NCBI GenBank assembly: GCA_944392315.1
Contig: CALXWH010000001.1
Coordinates: 128,703 to 167,360, forward strand
From: an uncultured Alphaproteobacteria bacterium
GTDB taxonomy: Bacteria; Pseudomonadota; Alphaproteobacteria; RF32; CAG-239
DNA: 38,658 nt
Direction: 5' to 3'
Shown here: piece by piece, positions 23,047 through 30,475 of the stretch
How the letters are laid out: each line of letters opens with the position of its first letter
Position numbering within the stretch: the first letter of the stretch is position 1
Notes under the pieces: generated by a model
What the model saw: only the letters and a program-made list of their open reading frames with translations
What the model was told of the DNA's origin: nothing
Database searches by the model: none
Position numbers and translations under genes: made by a program

Positions 23047-23984
23047 TGGTATCCTCTAAACACATCCCCGTTATGCTCAATGAAGTTCTAAAAGCTCTGC
23101 AACCTCAAAATGGTGCCACTTATGTTGATGCTACTTTTGGTAACGGCGGCTATACAGAGGCGATTTTAAAAAGTGCCGATTGTCGTGTTATTGCTATTGA
23201 TCGTGATCCTTTTGTTATCAAAAGAGCCGAAGAATTAAAATCCCTTTATGGAAATCGCTTTGATTTTGTCAGCGGCACTTTTAGCCAAATTGACACACTC
23301 ATATCTTTTCCGGTTAATGGGGTTGTTTTTGACATTGGCGTGTCATCTATGCAATTAGATAATTCGGAAAGAGGTTTTTCTTTTTCCAAAGAGGCTCCTC
23401 TTGACATGAGAATGTCTCAAGCCGGCTTATCTGCAAAAGACATCATCAATTCTATGAATGAGCAAGATTTGGCAGATCTTATTTACAAATATGGCGAAGA
23501 AAGAAAATCTCGTCAAATTGCTCATGCTATTACCTTATATCGCGCGCAGAAACCTATTGAAACAACAACGGAACTTGCGCAGATTATTTATTCTGTTTTG
23601 CCTAGAAAAAGAGAACAAATTGATCCGGCAACAAGAACTTTTCAAGCTATTCGTATTGCCGTTAACGATGAATTACATCAACTCCAAGACGGGCTGGAAG
23701 GGGCTCTTCGTATTACCCTTCCGGAGGGGCGCATTGTCGTGGTTGATTTTCATTCACTTGAAGACAGAATCGTTAAAACATTTTTTGCCGATAATGCAGA
23801 TAAAAAAGTTCATGTATCTCGCTACAATAACAATAATTCATCTGCTGAAGCAGTATCAGACAAGCCCTTTAGCTTTGCTTCAAAAGCTATAATCCCTAGT
23901 GAAGAAGAATGTTTGGTTAATCCAAGAGCTCGCTCTGCTAAGCTCAGATATGCCGTTAAAAGAAAGGAACAGTCCCATGAGTAA
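23046..23984 (+). CDS. rsmH: 16S rRNA (cytosine(1402)-N4)-methyltransferase
   Basis: RsmH (MraW) methylates the N4 position of C1402 in the ribosomal decoding centre. The 312-residue protein begins HIPVMLNEVLKALQP, as in the family, with SAM motif YVDATFGNGGYTEAIL at about residues 26-41. VVFDIGVSSMQLDNSERGFSF is a hallmark near residue 95. Further motifs are DPATRTFQAIRIAVNDEL and IVVVDFHSLEDRIVK. The ATG overlaps the mraZ stop by one base (TAATG), with a very strong AGGAGGAG upstream, and the 3' end overlaps ftsL by 8 bases. All motifs are intact. Confidence 0.96.
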   Translation: MVSSKHIPVMLNEVLKALQPQNGATYVDATFGNGGYTEAILKSADCRVIAIDRDPFVIKRAEELKSLYGNRFDFVSGTFSQIDTLISFPVNGVVFDIGVSSMQLDNSERGFSFSKEAPLDMRMSQAGLSAKDIINSMNEQDLADLIYKYGEERKSRQIAHAITLYRAQKPIETTTELAQIIYSVLPRKREQIDPATRTFQAIRIAVNDELHQLQDGLEGALRITLPEGRIVVVDFHSLEDRIVKTFFADNADKKVHVSRYNNNNSSAEAVSDKPFSFASKAIIPSEEECLVNPRARSAKLRYAVKRKEQSHE

Positions 23985-24336
23985 TGTAAAAACAGCTATC
24001 TCTATCTTATGGTTTTTATTTACTGTTGTTATTGGTTCTTATTACTTCGTGTTGACGAATGATGTGCAGAATCTGGAAAAAGAGTTGGCACAAATTAACC
24101 GTGATATTGAAAGTGATATTCGTGATATTCATATTTTGGAAGCGGATTGGAGCGAATTAAACAATCCGGAACGTCTTAAAGTTTTGGCCGGAAAATATAT
24201 TTCTTTAGATTTTATCCATCCTGAACAAATTATTAACTATTCTGCTTTACCATTAGAAGGTGAGATTTTTGAGAATCCGACAATGTTTGCTAAAAACAGT
24301 AAAGGATTGCGTCAACTCGCTAATTCTGAACGTTAA
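23977..24336 (+). CDS. ftsL: Cell division protein FtsL
   Basis: FtsL is a small bitopic protein of the FtsQLB complex that helps activate septal peptidoglycan synthesis by FtsWI. The 119-residue protein has one membrane segment near residues 8-25 (ILWFLFTVVIGSYYFVL). A periplasmic coiled coil follows (DVQNLEKELAQINRDIESDI), then the region ILEADWSELNNPERLKVLA, which is typical of alphaproteobacterial FtsL. The assignment rests on this plan and on position between rsmH and ftsI, since FtsL sequences vary widely. ATG at 23977 overlaps rsmH by 8 bases; an in-frame ATG at 23899 lies deep inside rsmH and is rejected. Confidence 0.88.
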   Translation: MSNVKTAISILWFLFTVVIGSYYFVLTNDVQNLEKELAQINRDIESDIRDIHILEADWSELNNPERLKVLAGKYISLDFIHPEQIINYSALPLEGEIFENPTMFAKNSKGLRQLANSER

Positions 24337-24349
24337 TAATGGTAAGAAA

Positions 24350-26095
24350 GTGTTGAAAGTTAGTCTATCAAAAAAGAAAAACAATAATCTTTATGCTCCC
24401 GGACAAGAAATCTATTTTTCTTCCGGTTCTTTTGGTTGGGAAACTGAAGACGAAACAGTTAATGTTTGTAGGAATCGTATTCTTATCATTATTGGACTTT
24501 TTTTGCTGATTTATCTGATTATTGTTATAAGACTTTTTAATGTTTGTTTGGTTGACGGTATTCAGCTTGACAGAGAAGCTATTTCTTATTATCGCCCTAA
24601 GTCCGGTCTAGTATTTCCGGTGCATCGTGCAAATATTACCGACAGAAACGGCGTGGTTGTTGCTACCAATCTTCCGACTGTTAATTTATTCACGAACCCT
24701 AAAAAAGTTAACAATGCTAAATTAGTTGCAAAGAAACTTTCTGAAATTTTTCCAGATATCAGCTATGAAGACTTTTTAATCAAATTAACCAGAAGATCCA
24801 GCTTTGTTTATCTCAAAAGAAATATTTCTCCGCAACAGCAAGCTAAGGTTAATGCATTGGGTTTTCCGGAACTAGAGTTTCAACCAAGCGAAATCCGCGT
24901 TTATCCGCAAAAAGAACTTCTTGCTCACATTTTGGGCAATACTGATATTGATAACAATGGTATTGCCGGGCTTGAAAAATCCCTCAATGATCGTCTTAGC
25001 TCCTCCACTAAGGATTTGCGCTTAACTATTGATTTAGGCGTACAATATACTATTCGTGATGAGTTAATTAAAGCCAAAGAGAAATTTCAGGCTGAGCGCG
25101 CTACTGCCGTCCTGATGGATATCAATACCTCTGAGATTATTGCTCTATCCTCTGTTCCTGATTATGATCTTAATCGTCGTGATTTTAAGGACAGAAATAT
25201 AAAATTCAACTTTGCTACTCTGGGTGTCTATGAGCCAGGCTCCGTCTTCAAGGTATTTAACACCGCCCTTGGTCTTGACAGCGGAAAAATCAAAATTACC
25301 GATAGTTTTGATGCAACTAAACCCATAAAAATGGGGCGTCACCTTATTACGGATTTTCACGTTCCGGCAAAATGGTTAACTGTTGGTGAAACTCTTATTT
25401 ATTCTTCTAATATTGCTTCTGCTTTGATGGCACTCAAAGTTGGTAAAAATTTGCAAATTAAATTTTTGAAGAATCTGGGACTGTTTGATAAAATTGAAAA
25501 TTTGGAAATTTATGAAAAAGGTCGCCCTTTACACCGCAGCGAAAGCCGTTGGCAAGATGATACGGTTGCAACAACGGCTTATGGCTATGGTATTTCTGTT
25601 ACTCCTATTCATATTATCACAGCTTTTTCTTCCATCTTAAATGGTGGAATTTATACTCCTCCTACTTTGACTTTTGAATCTAATCGGAAAAGTAAACGTG
25701 TGATTTCTACTCAAACATCCAATGATATGCGTCAATTATTGCGTAATGTTGTTGTTTATGGTTCAGCTAAGCGTGCAAATATTGATGGTTATGATGTGGC
25801 CGGAAAAACGGGTACAGCTAATAAACTTGAAAACGGCAAATATGTTAAAGGTAAGAACATTACTTCATTTGTTGCGGCATTCCCTATTTCTGATCCGAAA
25901 TATGCTCTTATTGTGGTTTTGGATACACCTAAAGGCACTAAAGAAACATGGGGATATACCACATCTGGCTGGAACGCCGTTCCAACAGGAGCTAATATTA
26001 TTACTAAAATTGCGCCCCAACTTAATGTTCAGCCTAATTTTGATTTGGATACTCAAAGGTTGCATGTCTACAAAAGTTATACCGAAAAAGACTAA
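24350..26095 (+). CDS. ftsI: Septal peptidoglycan transpeptidase FtsI (PBP3)
   Basis: FtsI cross-links septal peptidoglycan and works with FtsW. The protein of about 581 residues has one N-terminal membrane anchor (ILIIIGLFLLIYLIIVIRL, about residues 45-63). A pedestal domain follows (RANITDRNGVVVATNLPTV), then a class B transpeptidase domain with nucleophile Ser298 in EPGSVFKVF, the SxN motif at 352-354 (YSSNIA) and KTGT from Lys486 (VAGKTGTANK). All three catalytic motifs are intact. The start is uncertain: no ATG fits, and GTG at 24350 or TTG at 24353, 14-17 bases after ftsL, are the best choices. The usual next genes (murE, murF, mraY) are not here. Confidence 0.94.
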   Translation: MLKVSLSKKKNNNLYAPGQEIYFSSGSFGWETEDETVNVCRNRILIIIGLFLLIYLIIVIRLFNVCLVDGIQLDREAISYYRPKSGLVFPVHRANITDRNGVVVATNLPTVNLFTNPKKVNNAKLVAKKLSEIFPDISYEDFLIKLTRRSSFVYLKRNISPQQQAKVNALGFPELEFQPSEIRVYPQKELLAHILGNTDIDNNGIAGLEKSLNDRLSSSTKDLRLTIDLGVQYTIRDELIKAKEKFQAERATAVLMDINTSEIIALSSVPDYDLNRRDFKDRNIKFNFATLGVYEPGSVFKVFNTALGLDSGKIKITDSFDATKPIKMGRHLITDFHVPAKWLTVGETLIYSSNIASALMALKVGKNLQIKFLKNLGLFDKIENLEIYEKGRPLHRSESRWQDDTVATTAYGYGISVTPIHIITAFSSILNGGIYTPPTLTFESNRKSKRVISTQTSNDMRQLLRNVVVYGSAKRANIDGYDVAGKTGTANKLENGKYVKGKNITSFVAAFPISDPKYALIVVLDTPKGTKETWGYTTSGWNAVPTGANIITKIAPQLNVQPNFDLDTQRLHVYKSYTEKD

Positions 26096-26253
26096 TGTTT
26101 TAAATTTTATTGCAAATAAATCATAAGTTTATACACAAATAGTATACTTTGTTATTGAAATATTTACTTTTGTTACTTAAGTTATCTGTGTCTAGTTGAT
26201 TATGGGGTTACTCAATAAACAACCAAGTTTTTTTAACCATATGGAGAAAATAA

Positions 26254-26706
26254 ATGAAAAAACTTTTAAGCTTGCTTTGTGCAGTTGTTTTATTATCAGG
26301 CTGTTCTACGACAAGTAGCTGGTTTGGTGGTAGCGATTGTCAATCTAAACTCGCTCGTGAATTTGCTGAAAATGCAGATACAACAGTTTATTTCGCTTTT
26401 GATAGCTCTGCTTTGTCATCTGAAGCTGTTGCAGCTTTGGATTCTCAAATTGCATGGTTGAAGAAGAATCCTAAAGTAAATGTTGTTGTTCAAGGTTACT
26501 GCGATAAGAGAGGTACTGCTGAATACAACTTAGCTTTGGGTGAACGTCGTGCTGATGCTGTAAAACAGTATTTGGTATCTCAAGGTATTTGCGCTAAGAG
26601 AGTAGCTACTGTTTCTTATGGTAAAGAATATGCTTTCCCTGGTGATACAGAAGAAGCTTATGCTAAGAGCCGTCGTGGCGTAACTGTTGTTGAATTAAGC
26701 AAATAA
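26254..26706 (+). CDS. pal: Peptidoglycan-associated lipoprotein Pal
   Basis: Pal is an outer-membrane lipoprotein that binds peptidoglycan and, with TolA/TolB, draws the outer membrane in during division. The 150-residue protein has a lipoprotein signal ending LLSGC, with the lipidated Cys at residue 17. After a short Ser/Gly linker comes an OmpA-type domain: VYFAFDSSALSSEA, VVVQGYCDKRGTAEYNLALG and ERRADAVKQYL, which include the diaminopimelate-binding Asp and Arg. Length and motifs are complete. It follows ftsI after a 158-base gap with a weak promoter-like TTGAAA-17-TAAGTT at 26155-26183, and is closed by its own terminator. tolQRAB are not present. Confidence 0.96.
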   Translation: MKKLLSLLCAVVLLSGCSTTSSWFGGSDCQSKLAREFAENADTTVYFAFDSSALSSEAVAALDSQIAWLKKNPKVNVVVQGYCDKRGTAEYNLALGERRADAVKQYLVSQGICAKRVATVSYGKEYAFPGDTEEAYAKSRRGVTVVELSK

Positions 26707-26724
26707 TTTAATTTGACTTCTTAT

Positions 26725-26758
26725 AAAAAAACGTATTCGCAAGAATACGTTTTTTTTT
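26725..26758 (+). terminator. Intrinsic terminator after pal
   Basis: ACGTATTC at 26731-26738 pairs with GAATACGT at 26743-26750 around a GCAA tetraloop, with an A-run before and eight T after. A strong terminator that separates pal from cpoB. Confidence 0.93.
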
Positions 26759-26759
26759 G

Positions 26760-26787
26760 TTGAGTTATAAAATATTTAGCCTATATT
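26760..26787 (+). promoter_or_regulatory. Candidate promoter of cpoB-tilS
   Basis: TTGAGT at 26760-26765 and TATATT at 26782-26787 are separated by 16 bases, directly after the pal terminator and about 32 bases before the cpoB start codon. The strong terminator upstream makes a promoter here necessary. Confidence 0.45.
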
Positions 26788-26818
26788 CTATTTAGATTGT
26801 TTTTTAGATGAGGGTCAA

Positions 26819-27628
26819 ATGAAAAAAGCTTATTACTTATCACTCGGAATTTTATTTTCTTGTTGTGCCTTTAACGTTCACGCCGAAGAGCAATATGTAC
26901 AAGATCAACTTGATCAAATTAAAAGTGATATTGTTGTTATCCAACGTCAGCTGTATCGTGATAAAAATGATTCCACCGCTCCAGCAGAATCGGTTTCTAA
27001 TTTTCAAATGCGCTTAGGCGAATATGACCAAATGATGCGCGATATGAACGGGAAAATTGAAAATATTGAATTCCGTTTAAAAAATATTGAAAAAAAGATT
27101 GAGACTTTTGATAAAGACATTGATTTACGCTTTGAGCAATTTAAAAAGCAAGTTTCTACAGCAACACCTAATCAAGCTGCATCTAAAAAGGTTGCAAATA
27201 AATCCTCCCAGTCTAAGCCCAAAGCTAAGTCTGACGTCAAAATTCCAGCAAAAGAATTATATGAGCAAGCGCTAACAGATTTGAAAAATAACAAGCTCTC
27301 AGAATCTGAAACGAAACTTTCTCAGTTTTTAGAAGCGTATCCTTCTGACACGCTTGCAGGTAATGCGCAATACTGGCTCGGGGAGGTATATTATAAACAA
27401 CAAAATTTTGCTAAAGCTGCCGTTGCATTTAAGGATGGTTACAGCAAATATCCACAGGGTGCAAAAGGTCCGGATTGTTTGTTAAAACTTGGAATGTCTA
27501 TGAAAGCACTTGGTAAAAAAGAAGAGGCGTGTACGGCTTTTGTTAACCTTCCGGTTGTTTTTGAAAAAGTTTCAAGCGATATTTCTTCTAAGGCAAAAAA
27601 AGAGGCTGAGGCTTTAGGGTGCAAGTAG
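26819..27628 (+). CDS. cpoB: Cell division coordinator CpoB (YbgF)
   Basis: CpoB is a periplasmic partner of the Tol-Pal system that links outer-membrane constriction to septal wall synthesis. The 269-residue protein has a signal peptide (cleavage after NVHA, about residue 22) and a trimerising coiled coil at about residues 25-110 (YVQDQLDQIKSDIVVIQRQL, KIENIEFRLKNIEKK). A Lys/Ser-rich linker and a C-terminal TPR domain follow (ELYEQALTDLKNNKL, GNAQYWLGEVYYKQQNFAKA). This is the exact YbgF plan. GAGGG precedes the ATG. The position after pal and overlapping tilS by 10 bases is the common alphaproteobacterial order. Confidence 0.94.
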   Translation: MKKAYYLSLGILFSCCAFNVHAEEQYVQDQLDQIKSDIVVIQRQLYRDKNDSTAPAESVSNFQMRLGEYDQMMRDMNGKIENIEFRLKNIEKKIETFDKDIDLRFEQFKKQVSTATPNQAASKKVANKSSQSKPKAKSDVKIPAKELYEQALTDLKNNKLSESETKLSQFLEAYPSDTLAGNAQYWLGEVYYKQQNFAKAAVAFKDGYSKYPQGAKGPDCLLKLGMSMKALGKKEEACTAFVNLPVVFEKVSSDISSKAKKEAEALGCK

Positions 27629-28689
27629 TAAAAGAGTTTGTTTATAGGTATCATTTAGAAAAAACACCCCTTGCATTTGGTGTTTCCGGTGGTGCGGATT
27701 CTTTGGCTGCCGTTTTGATGTTTCATGAAACTTTTCCTTTGCTTCCGATTGTTGCGCTTACCGTGGATCATGGTTTGCGTCCTTCTTCTGCTGATGAGGC
27801 TTTATTCGTTGCTAATATTATGAAGAAATATGGCATTGAGCACCATACTTTACGCTGGGAAGGTGAAAAGCCCTCGGTTGGTATTGAAGAAAAAGCAAGA
27901 GAGGTACGGTACAATCTTTTGATACAATGGTGTTTGCAACATCATATACATCATTTGGTGCTTGCGCATCATTTATATGACCAAGCTGAGACTTTTTTAC
28001 TTCGTCTACAACGAGGTTCCGGTATTTATGGCTTAGCCTCAATGAGCGATGTTACTCTTCGTAACGGTATTACGTTGCTCCGTCCTTTCCTTAGCACACA
28101 TCCGGATTTTTTTAAGGATTTTCTTAGAAATCATCAACTTGAGTGGGTTGAAGATGAATCTAATCAATGTATGGATTTTCTTCGTGTGCGGATGCGAAAA
28201 TTTTTACCTATTTTAGAGAAAGAGACCGGTATATCTCCAGAAAAGATTTGTTATGCCGTAAAAAACTTGCAGCATACGAAGTCTTTTGTGGAAGATACGG
28301 CCTTTGATATTATAAAAACTAAAGTTCATCAATGGAGTAATTCTGGTTATTCTGTTGATTTTGCAGAATTTTTAAGTTGGCATTCTGAACTTAAATATTT
28401 TATTTTGAGTTCTCTTATCCAACGGCTCGGAAATCTTAATTATCCCCCTGAGGCAGAATCTTTGCTTTCTGTTATTCAACAATTACAAGAGAAAACGTGC
28501 GAAAAAGCGACGCTTGGTGGGTGTCTCATTATTCATGCACAGTTAAAACTCTGGATTATTAAGGAATATCGGCAAAATGACGCTTCTTTTAAGACTTATC
28601 TATGGGATGAATTTATTCAAAAAAATCCTACATTTAGAGGTATTTACCTCCCGCATACTCTGAAGGAAGCGTTACTAAAAGAAAAATAA
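27619..28689 (+). CDS. tilS: tRNA(Ile)-lysidine synthetase
   Basis: TilS converts C34 of tRNA(Ile) with anticodon CAU to lysidine, which is needed to read AUA. The 356-residue protein has the N-type ATP pyrophosphatase loop GVSGGADSLAAVL at about residues 21-33. It also has LTVDHGLRPSSADEALFV, HTLRWEGEKP, LAHHLYDQAETFLLRLQRGSG and RPFLSTH, all typical of TilS. The C-terminal region is shorter than in E. coli TilS (432 residues), as is common in Alphaproteobacteria. The start is a GTG at 27619 inside the end of cpoB; no ATG is available before the catalytic loop. The ftsH gene that often follows is replaced by tRNA-Asp. Confidence 0.94.
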   Translation: MQVVKEFVYRYHLEKTPLAFGVSGGADSLAAVLMFHETFPLLPIVALTVDHGLRPSSADEALFVANIMKKYGIEHHTLRWEGEKPSVGIEEKAREVRYNLLIQWCLQHHIHHLVLAHHLYDQAETFLLRLQRGSGIYGLASMSDVTLRNGITLLRPFLSTHPDFFKDFLRNHQLEWVEDESNQCMDFLRVRMRKFLPILEKETGISPEKICYAVKNLQHTKSFVEDTAFDIIKTKVHQWSNSGYSVDFAEFLSWHSELKYFILSSLIQRLGNLNYPPEAESLLSVIQQLQEKTCEKATLGGCLIIHAQLKLWIIKEYRQNDASFKTYLWDEFIQKNPTFRGIYLPHTLKEALLKEK

Positions 28690-28711
28690 TCAAAAAAACT
28701 AAAAAAAACAC

Positions 28712-28740
28712 TTGCATTTATCTTTTTTGTTAGATATAAG
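28712..28740 (+). promoter_or_regulatory. Promoter of tRNA-Asp
   Basis: TTGCAT at 28712-28717 and TATAAG at 28735-28740 are separated by exactly 17 bases. The transcript would start about 9 bases before the tRNA. It is one of the clearest promoters in the window and a useful guide to the local consensus. Confidence 0.65.
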
Positions 28741-28755
28741 TGTTTCTGTTCTGAT

Positions 28756-28832
28756 GGGGGCGTAGTTCAGTTGGTTAGAATACATGCCTGTCACGCATGG
28801 GGTCGCGGGTTCGAGCCCCGTCGCTCCCGCCA
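28756..28832 (+). tRNA. tRNA-Asp (anticodon GTC)
   Basis: A complete 77-base tRNA with encoded CCA. The acceptor stem GGGGGCG pairs with CGCTCCC (one G-T pair), the discriminator is G, the D-arm has AGTTCAGTTGGTTAGA, the anticodon loop CTGTCAC holds GTC, and the T-arm is CGGGTTCGAGCCCCG-like with the normal TTCGA loop. It has its own promoter and terminator. No copy of its 3' end was seen later in the window, so it shows no sign of being an integration site. Confidence 0.97.
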
Positions 28833-28840
28833 TTAGATTA

Positions 28841-28869
28841 AAAGACCACTTCGGTGGTCTTTTTCTTTT
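28841..28869 (+). terminator. Intrinsic terminator after tRNA-Asp
   Basis: AGACCAC at 28843-28849 pairs with GTGGTCT at 28854-28860 around a TTCG tetraloop, followed by a T-rich tail. Confidence 0.93.
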
Positions 28870-28956
28870 GCTTTTTTCTTTTTCATTTTACATTGACTCC
28901 CCTAATCTTTTTTACTACGTTTGTGAAGATTTTTGTTATTATTTAATTTATTGATT

Positions 28957-29607
28957 ATGGATAGAAAAATTATTTGTTTCGTTGTGGCTCTTGTGAGCAT
29001 GATAAGTCTTTCTTCTTGCTCTGAGCAAGCTGCCTCTGCATCTAAAGAAAGTGATGGATTAATTACGGCCAAAGTTACCGGAAAAGAGCATATCGTTGAC
29101 TTTGATGAGGGTGATCCGGAAAATGGGGAAGAACCCAGTAAACATTCCTATTATTTGGTTTATACAGATAAGGAAGTTTTTAAAATTGAGGACTCTTTAA
29201 TTTTTGGACAATTCCATAGTTCGGATGTTTATGGGATGTTAACCGAAGGTGAAACGTATAAATTTAAGGTTTTTGGTTTACGAATTCCTTTTTTATCTAC
29301 GTACAGAAATATTGTCGGTGTCTACACGACCGATAATACTGCGCTTAAAGCTCCTCGGAGTGGTAACCAGAAAAATACATTTATTGTCAAAGTTACCGGA
29401 AAAGAACGTGTTGACGGGCAATATCTGATTTATACCAACGAGGGGACTTTTAAAATTGAGGATTCACTTATTTTTGGCAGATTTAACAGCTCCGATGTTT
29501 ATGGTATGATGCAAAAGGGAAAATATTATCGCATTAAAACCTTTGGGATACGAAGCGGTTTATTATCCACTTACCAGAATATTGTTGAGGTTGAGGCTTT
29601 GGAATAA
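28957..29607 (+). CDS. Lipoprotein with two tandem copies of one small domain
   Basis: A 216-residue lipoprotein: MDRKIICFVVALVSMISLSSC gives a signal with the lipidated Cys at residue 21. Two homologous domains of about 75-90 residues follow (about 35-125 and 143-214). Each has KVTGKE, an acidic or short linker, YTxxxxFKIEDSLIFGxFxSSDVYGM, and LSTYxNIV. The copies share an 18-base identical stretch (29070-29087 and 29388-29405), so the duplication looks fairly recent. The domain resembles short single-copy proteins of phages and bacteria (possibly the DUF1523 group), but I am not sure of the family and know no function. Both Cys outside the lipobox are absent. ATG at 28957 is chosen for the signal peptide; no clear ribosome site is seen. 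Confidence 0.8.
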   Translation: MDRKIICFVVALVSMISLSSCSEQAASASKESDGLITAKVTGKEHIVDFDEGDPENGEEPSKHSYYLVYTDKEVFKIEDSLIFGQFHSSDVYGMLTEGETYKFKVFGLRIPFLSTYRNIVGVYTTDNTALKAPRSGNQKNTFIVKVTGKERVDGQYLIYTNEGTFKIEDSLIFGRFNSSDVYGMMQKGKYYRIKTFGIRSGLLSTYQNIVEVEALE

Positions 29608-29626
29608 TGTTACTCTAGTCTATCAG

Positions 29627-29653
29627 AAAAGCAGTTTTTGGACTGCTTTTTTT
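29627..29653 (+). terminator. Terminator after the lipoprotein gene, shared with the opposing operon
   Basis: GCAGT at 29631-29635 pairs with ACTGC at 29642-29646, with A4 before and seven T after. It can act in both directions between convergent genes, although the minus-strand tail is short. Confidence 0.8.
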
Positions 29654-29987
29654 ATTTTCTTTTTACCTCTATCCCTAAAACACCAAATTTTTGTTGTTCG
29701 GTTATTGGATAAAATTCTGTCATTGTTTGTTGAAGTTCTTCTGGTGTTCCTAAAAATCCAGCTTTTTTAATATCTATCATATCACAAAGCTCTTTAAAAT
29801 TTTTTGCTTTGTACAGAGCTATCACTTCTGTAAGAATCTTATCTTCTGCATTTTCAGCGTTACAAAATTCTATGTCATCGCCAGGCTTAATTCTTTGCCT
29901 TTTTTCATCATACAACCTTAGCTCTATTGTTTTTGTTCCATTCTTTAACTTTGTGTAATAAATATGTTTTACTTTCATTTTGTGCAT
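29652..29987 (-). CDS. ASCH-domain (PUA-like) protein
   Basis: A 111-residue single-domain protein. It has the features of small ASCH proteins: IYYTKLKNGTKTIELRLYDE near residues 9-28, IKPGDDIEFCNAEN, LTEVIALYKAKNFKELCD, and the closing FYPITEQQKFGVLGIEVK. ASCH domains share the PUA fold and are thought to bind RNA; some hydrolyse N4-acetylcytidine. Which applies here is unknown. The ATG lies 10 bases after the stop of the gene at 29998, and its AAGG ribosome site overlaps that stop, so the two form a tight operon. The domain is mobile among phages and accessory regions. Confidence 0.85.
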   Translation of the reverse strand: MHKMKVKHIYYTKLKNGTKTIELRLYDEKRQRIKPGDDIEFCNAENAEDKILTEVIALYKAKNFKELCDMIDIKKAGFLGTPEELQQTMTEFYPITEQQKFGVLGIEVKRK

Positions 29988-29997
29988 TATATCTACC

Positions 29998-30405
29998 TTA
30001 TGCTTGCTTAAAAAGTGTTACCGAAACAGGATGCACTTTTTCCCATACTTCGCCTAATTTTCCTCTCTTTACACCTAAGTAAATCTGAGTATCTTTATTT
30101 ATGCCAAACATATGTTCCATATCTGCAAAGTTTTCTGCAACCACACTATAATTTTCTTGTTGCAGCTCCCAGCACTCGCCTTCTTTAATACTGTCGCCCT
30201 GGTATATCACTAAGGTGTTATCCATAAAATAGCCTCTGGGGTTGTTTTTAATTATATGGGTTACCCTTTCGTTTGGCAGTCCTAATGACTGTAAAATTTC
30301 AGTATGGGACATAATTGTCCCCTTTTGAGCCAGGATTATGCCTACTTCCGGAACAATTATAAAAGCTCTTCTTTTTTGATGATAGATTTTGACTTTATCT
30401 TGCAT
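29998..30405 (-). CDS. Hypothetical protein, operon partner of the ASCH protein
   Basis: A 135-residue soluble protein that I do not recognise. It has no signal peptide and no membrane segment. It alternates strands and helices: RRAFIIVPEVGIILAQKG, ILQSLGLPNERVTHIIKNNP, GYFMDNTLVIYQGDS, FADMEHMFGINKD, IYLGVKRGKLGEVWEKVHP. An alpha/beta fold with a small binding role is all that can be suggested. ATG at 30405 follows AGGGAAG; a longer frame from 30447 adds 14 basic residues and is less likely. It diverges from the DUF5131 gene across 70 bases, and cotranscription with the ASCH gene is clear from the 10-base spacing. Confidence 0.7.
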   Translation of the reverse strand: MQDKVKIYHQKRRAFIIVPEVGIILAQKGTIMSHTEILQSLGLPNERVTHIIKNNPRGYFMDNTLVIYQGDSIKEGECWELQQENYSVVAENFADMEHMFGINKDTQIYLGVKRGKLGEVWEKVHPVSVTLFKQA

Positions 30406-30475
30406 ATTTATCTTCCCTCTTGTGTTTTTATTACTTTTTTTATACACTGCTTTCTATTGAAAAAGGGTTAAATTT

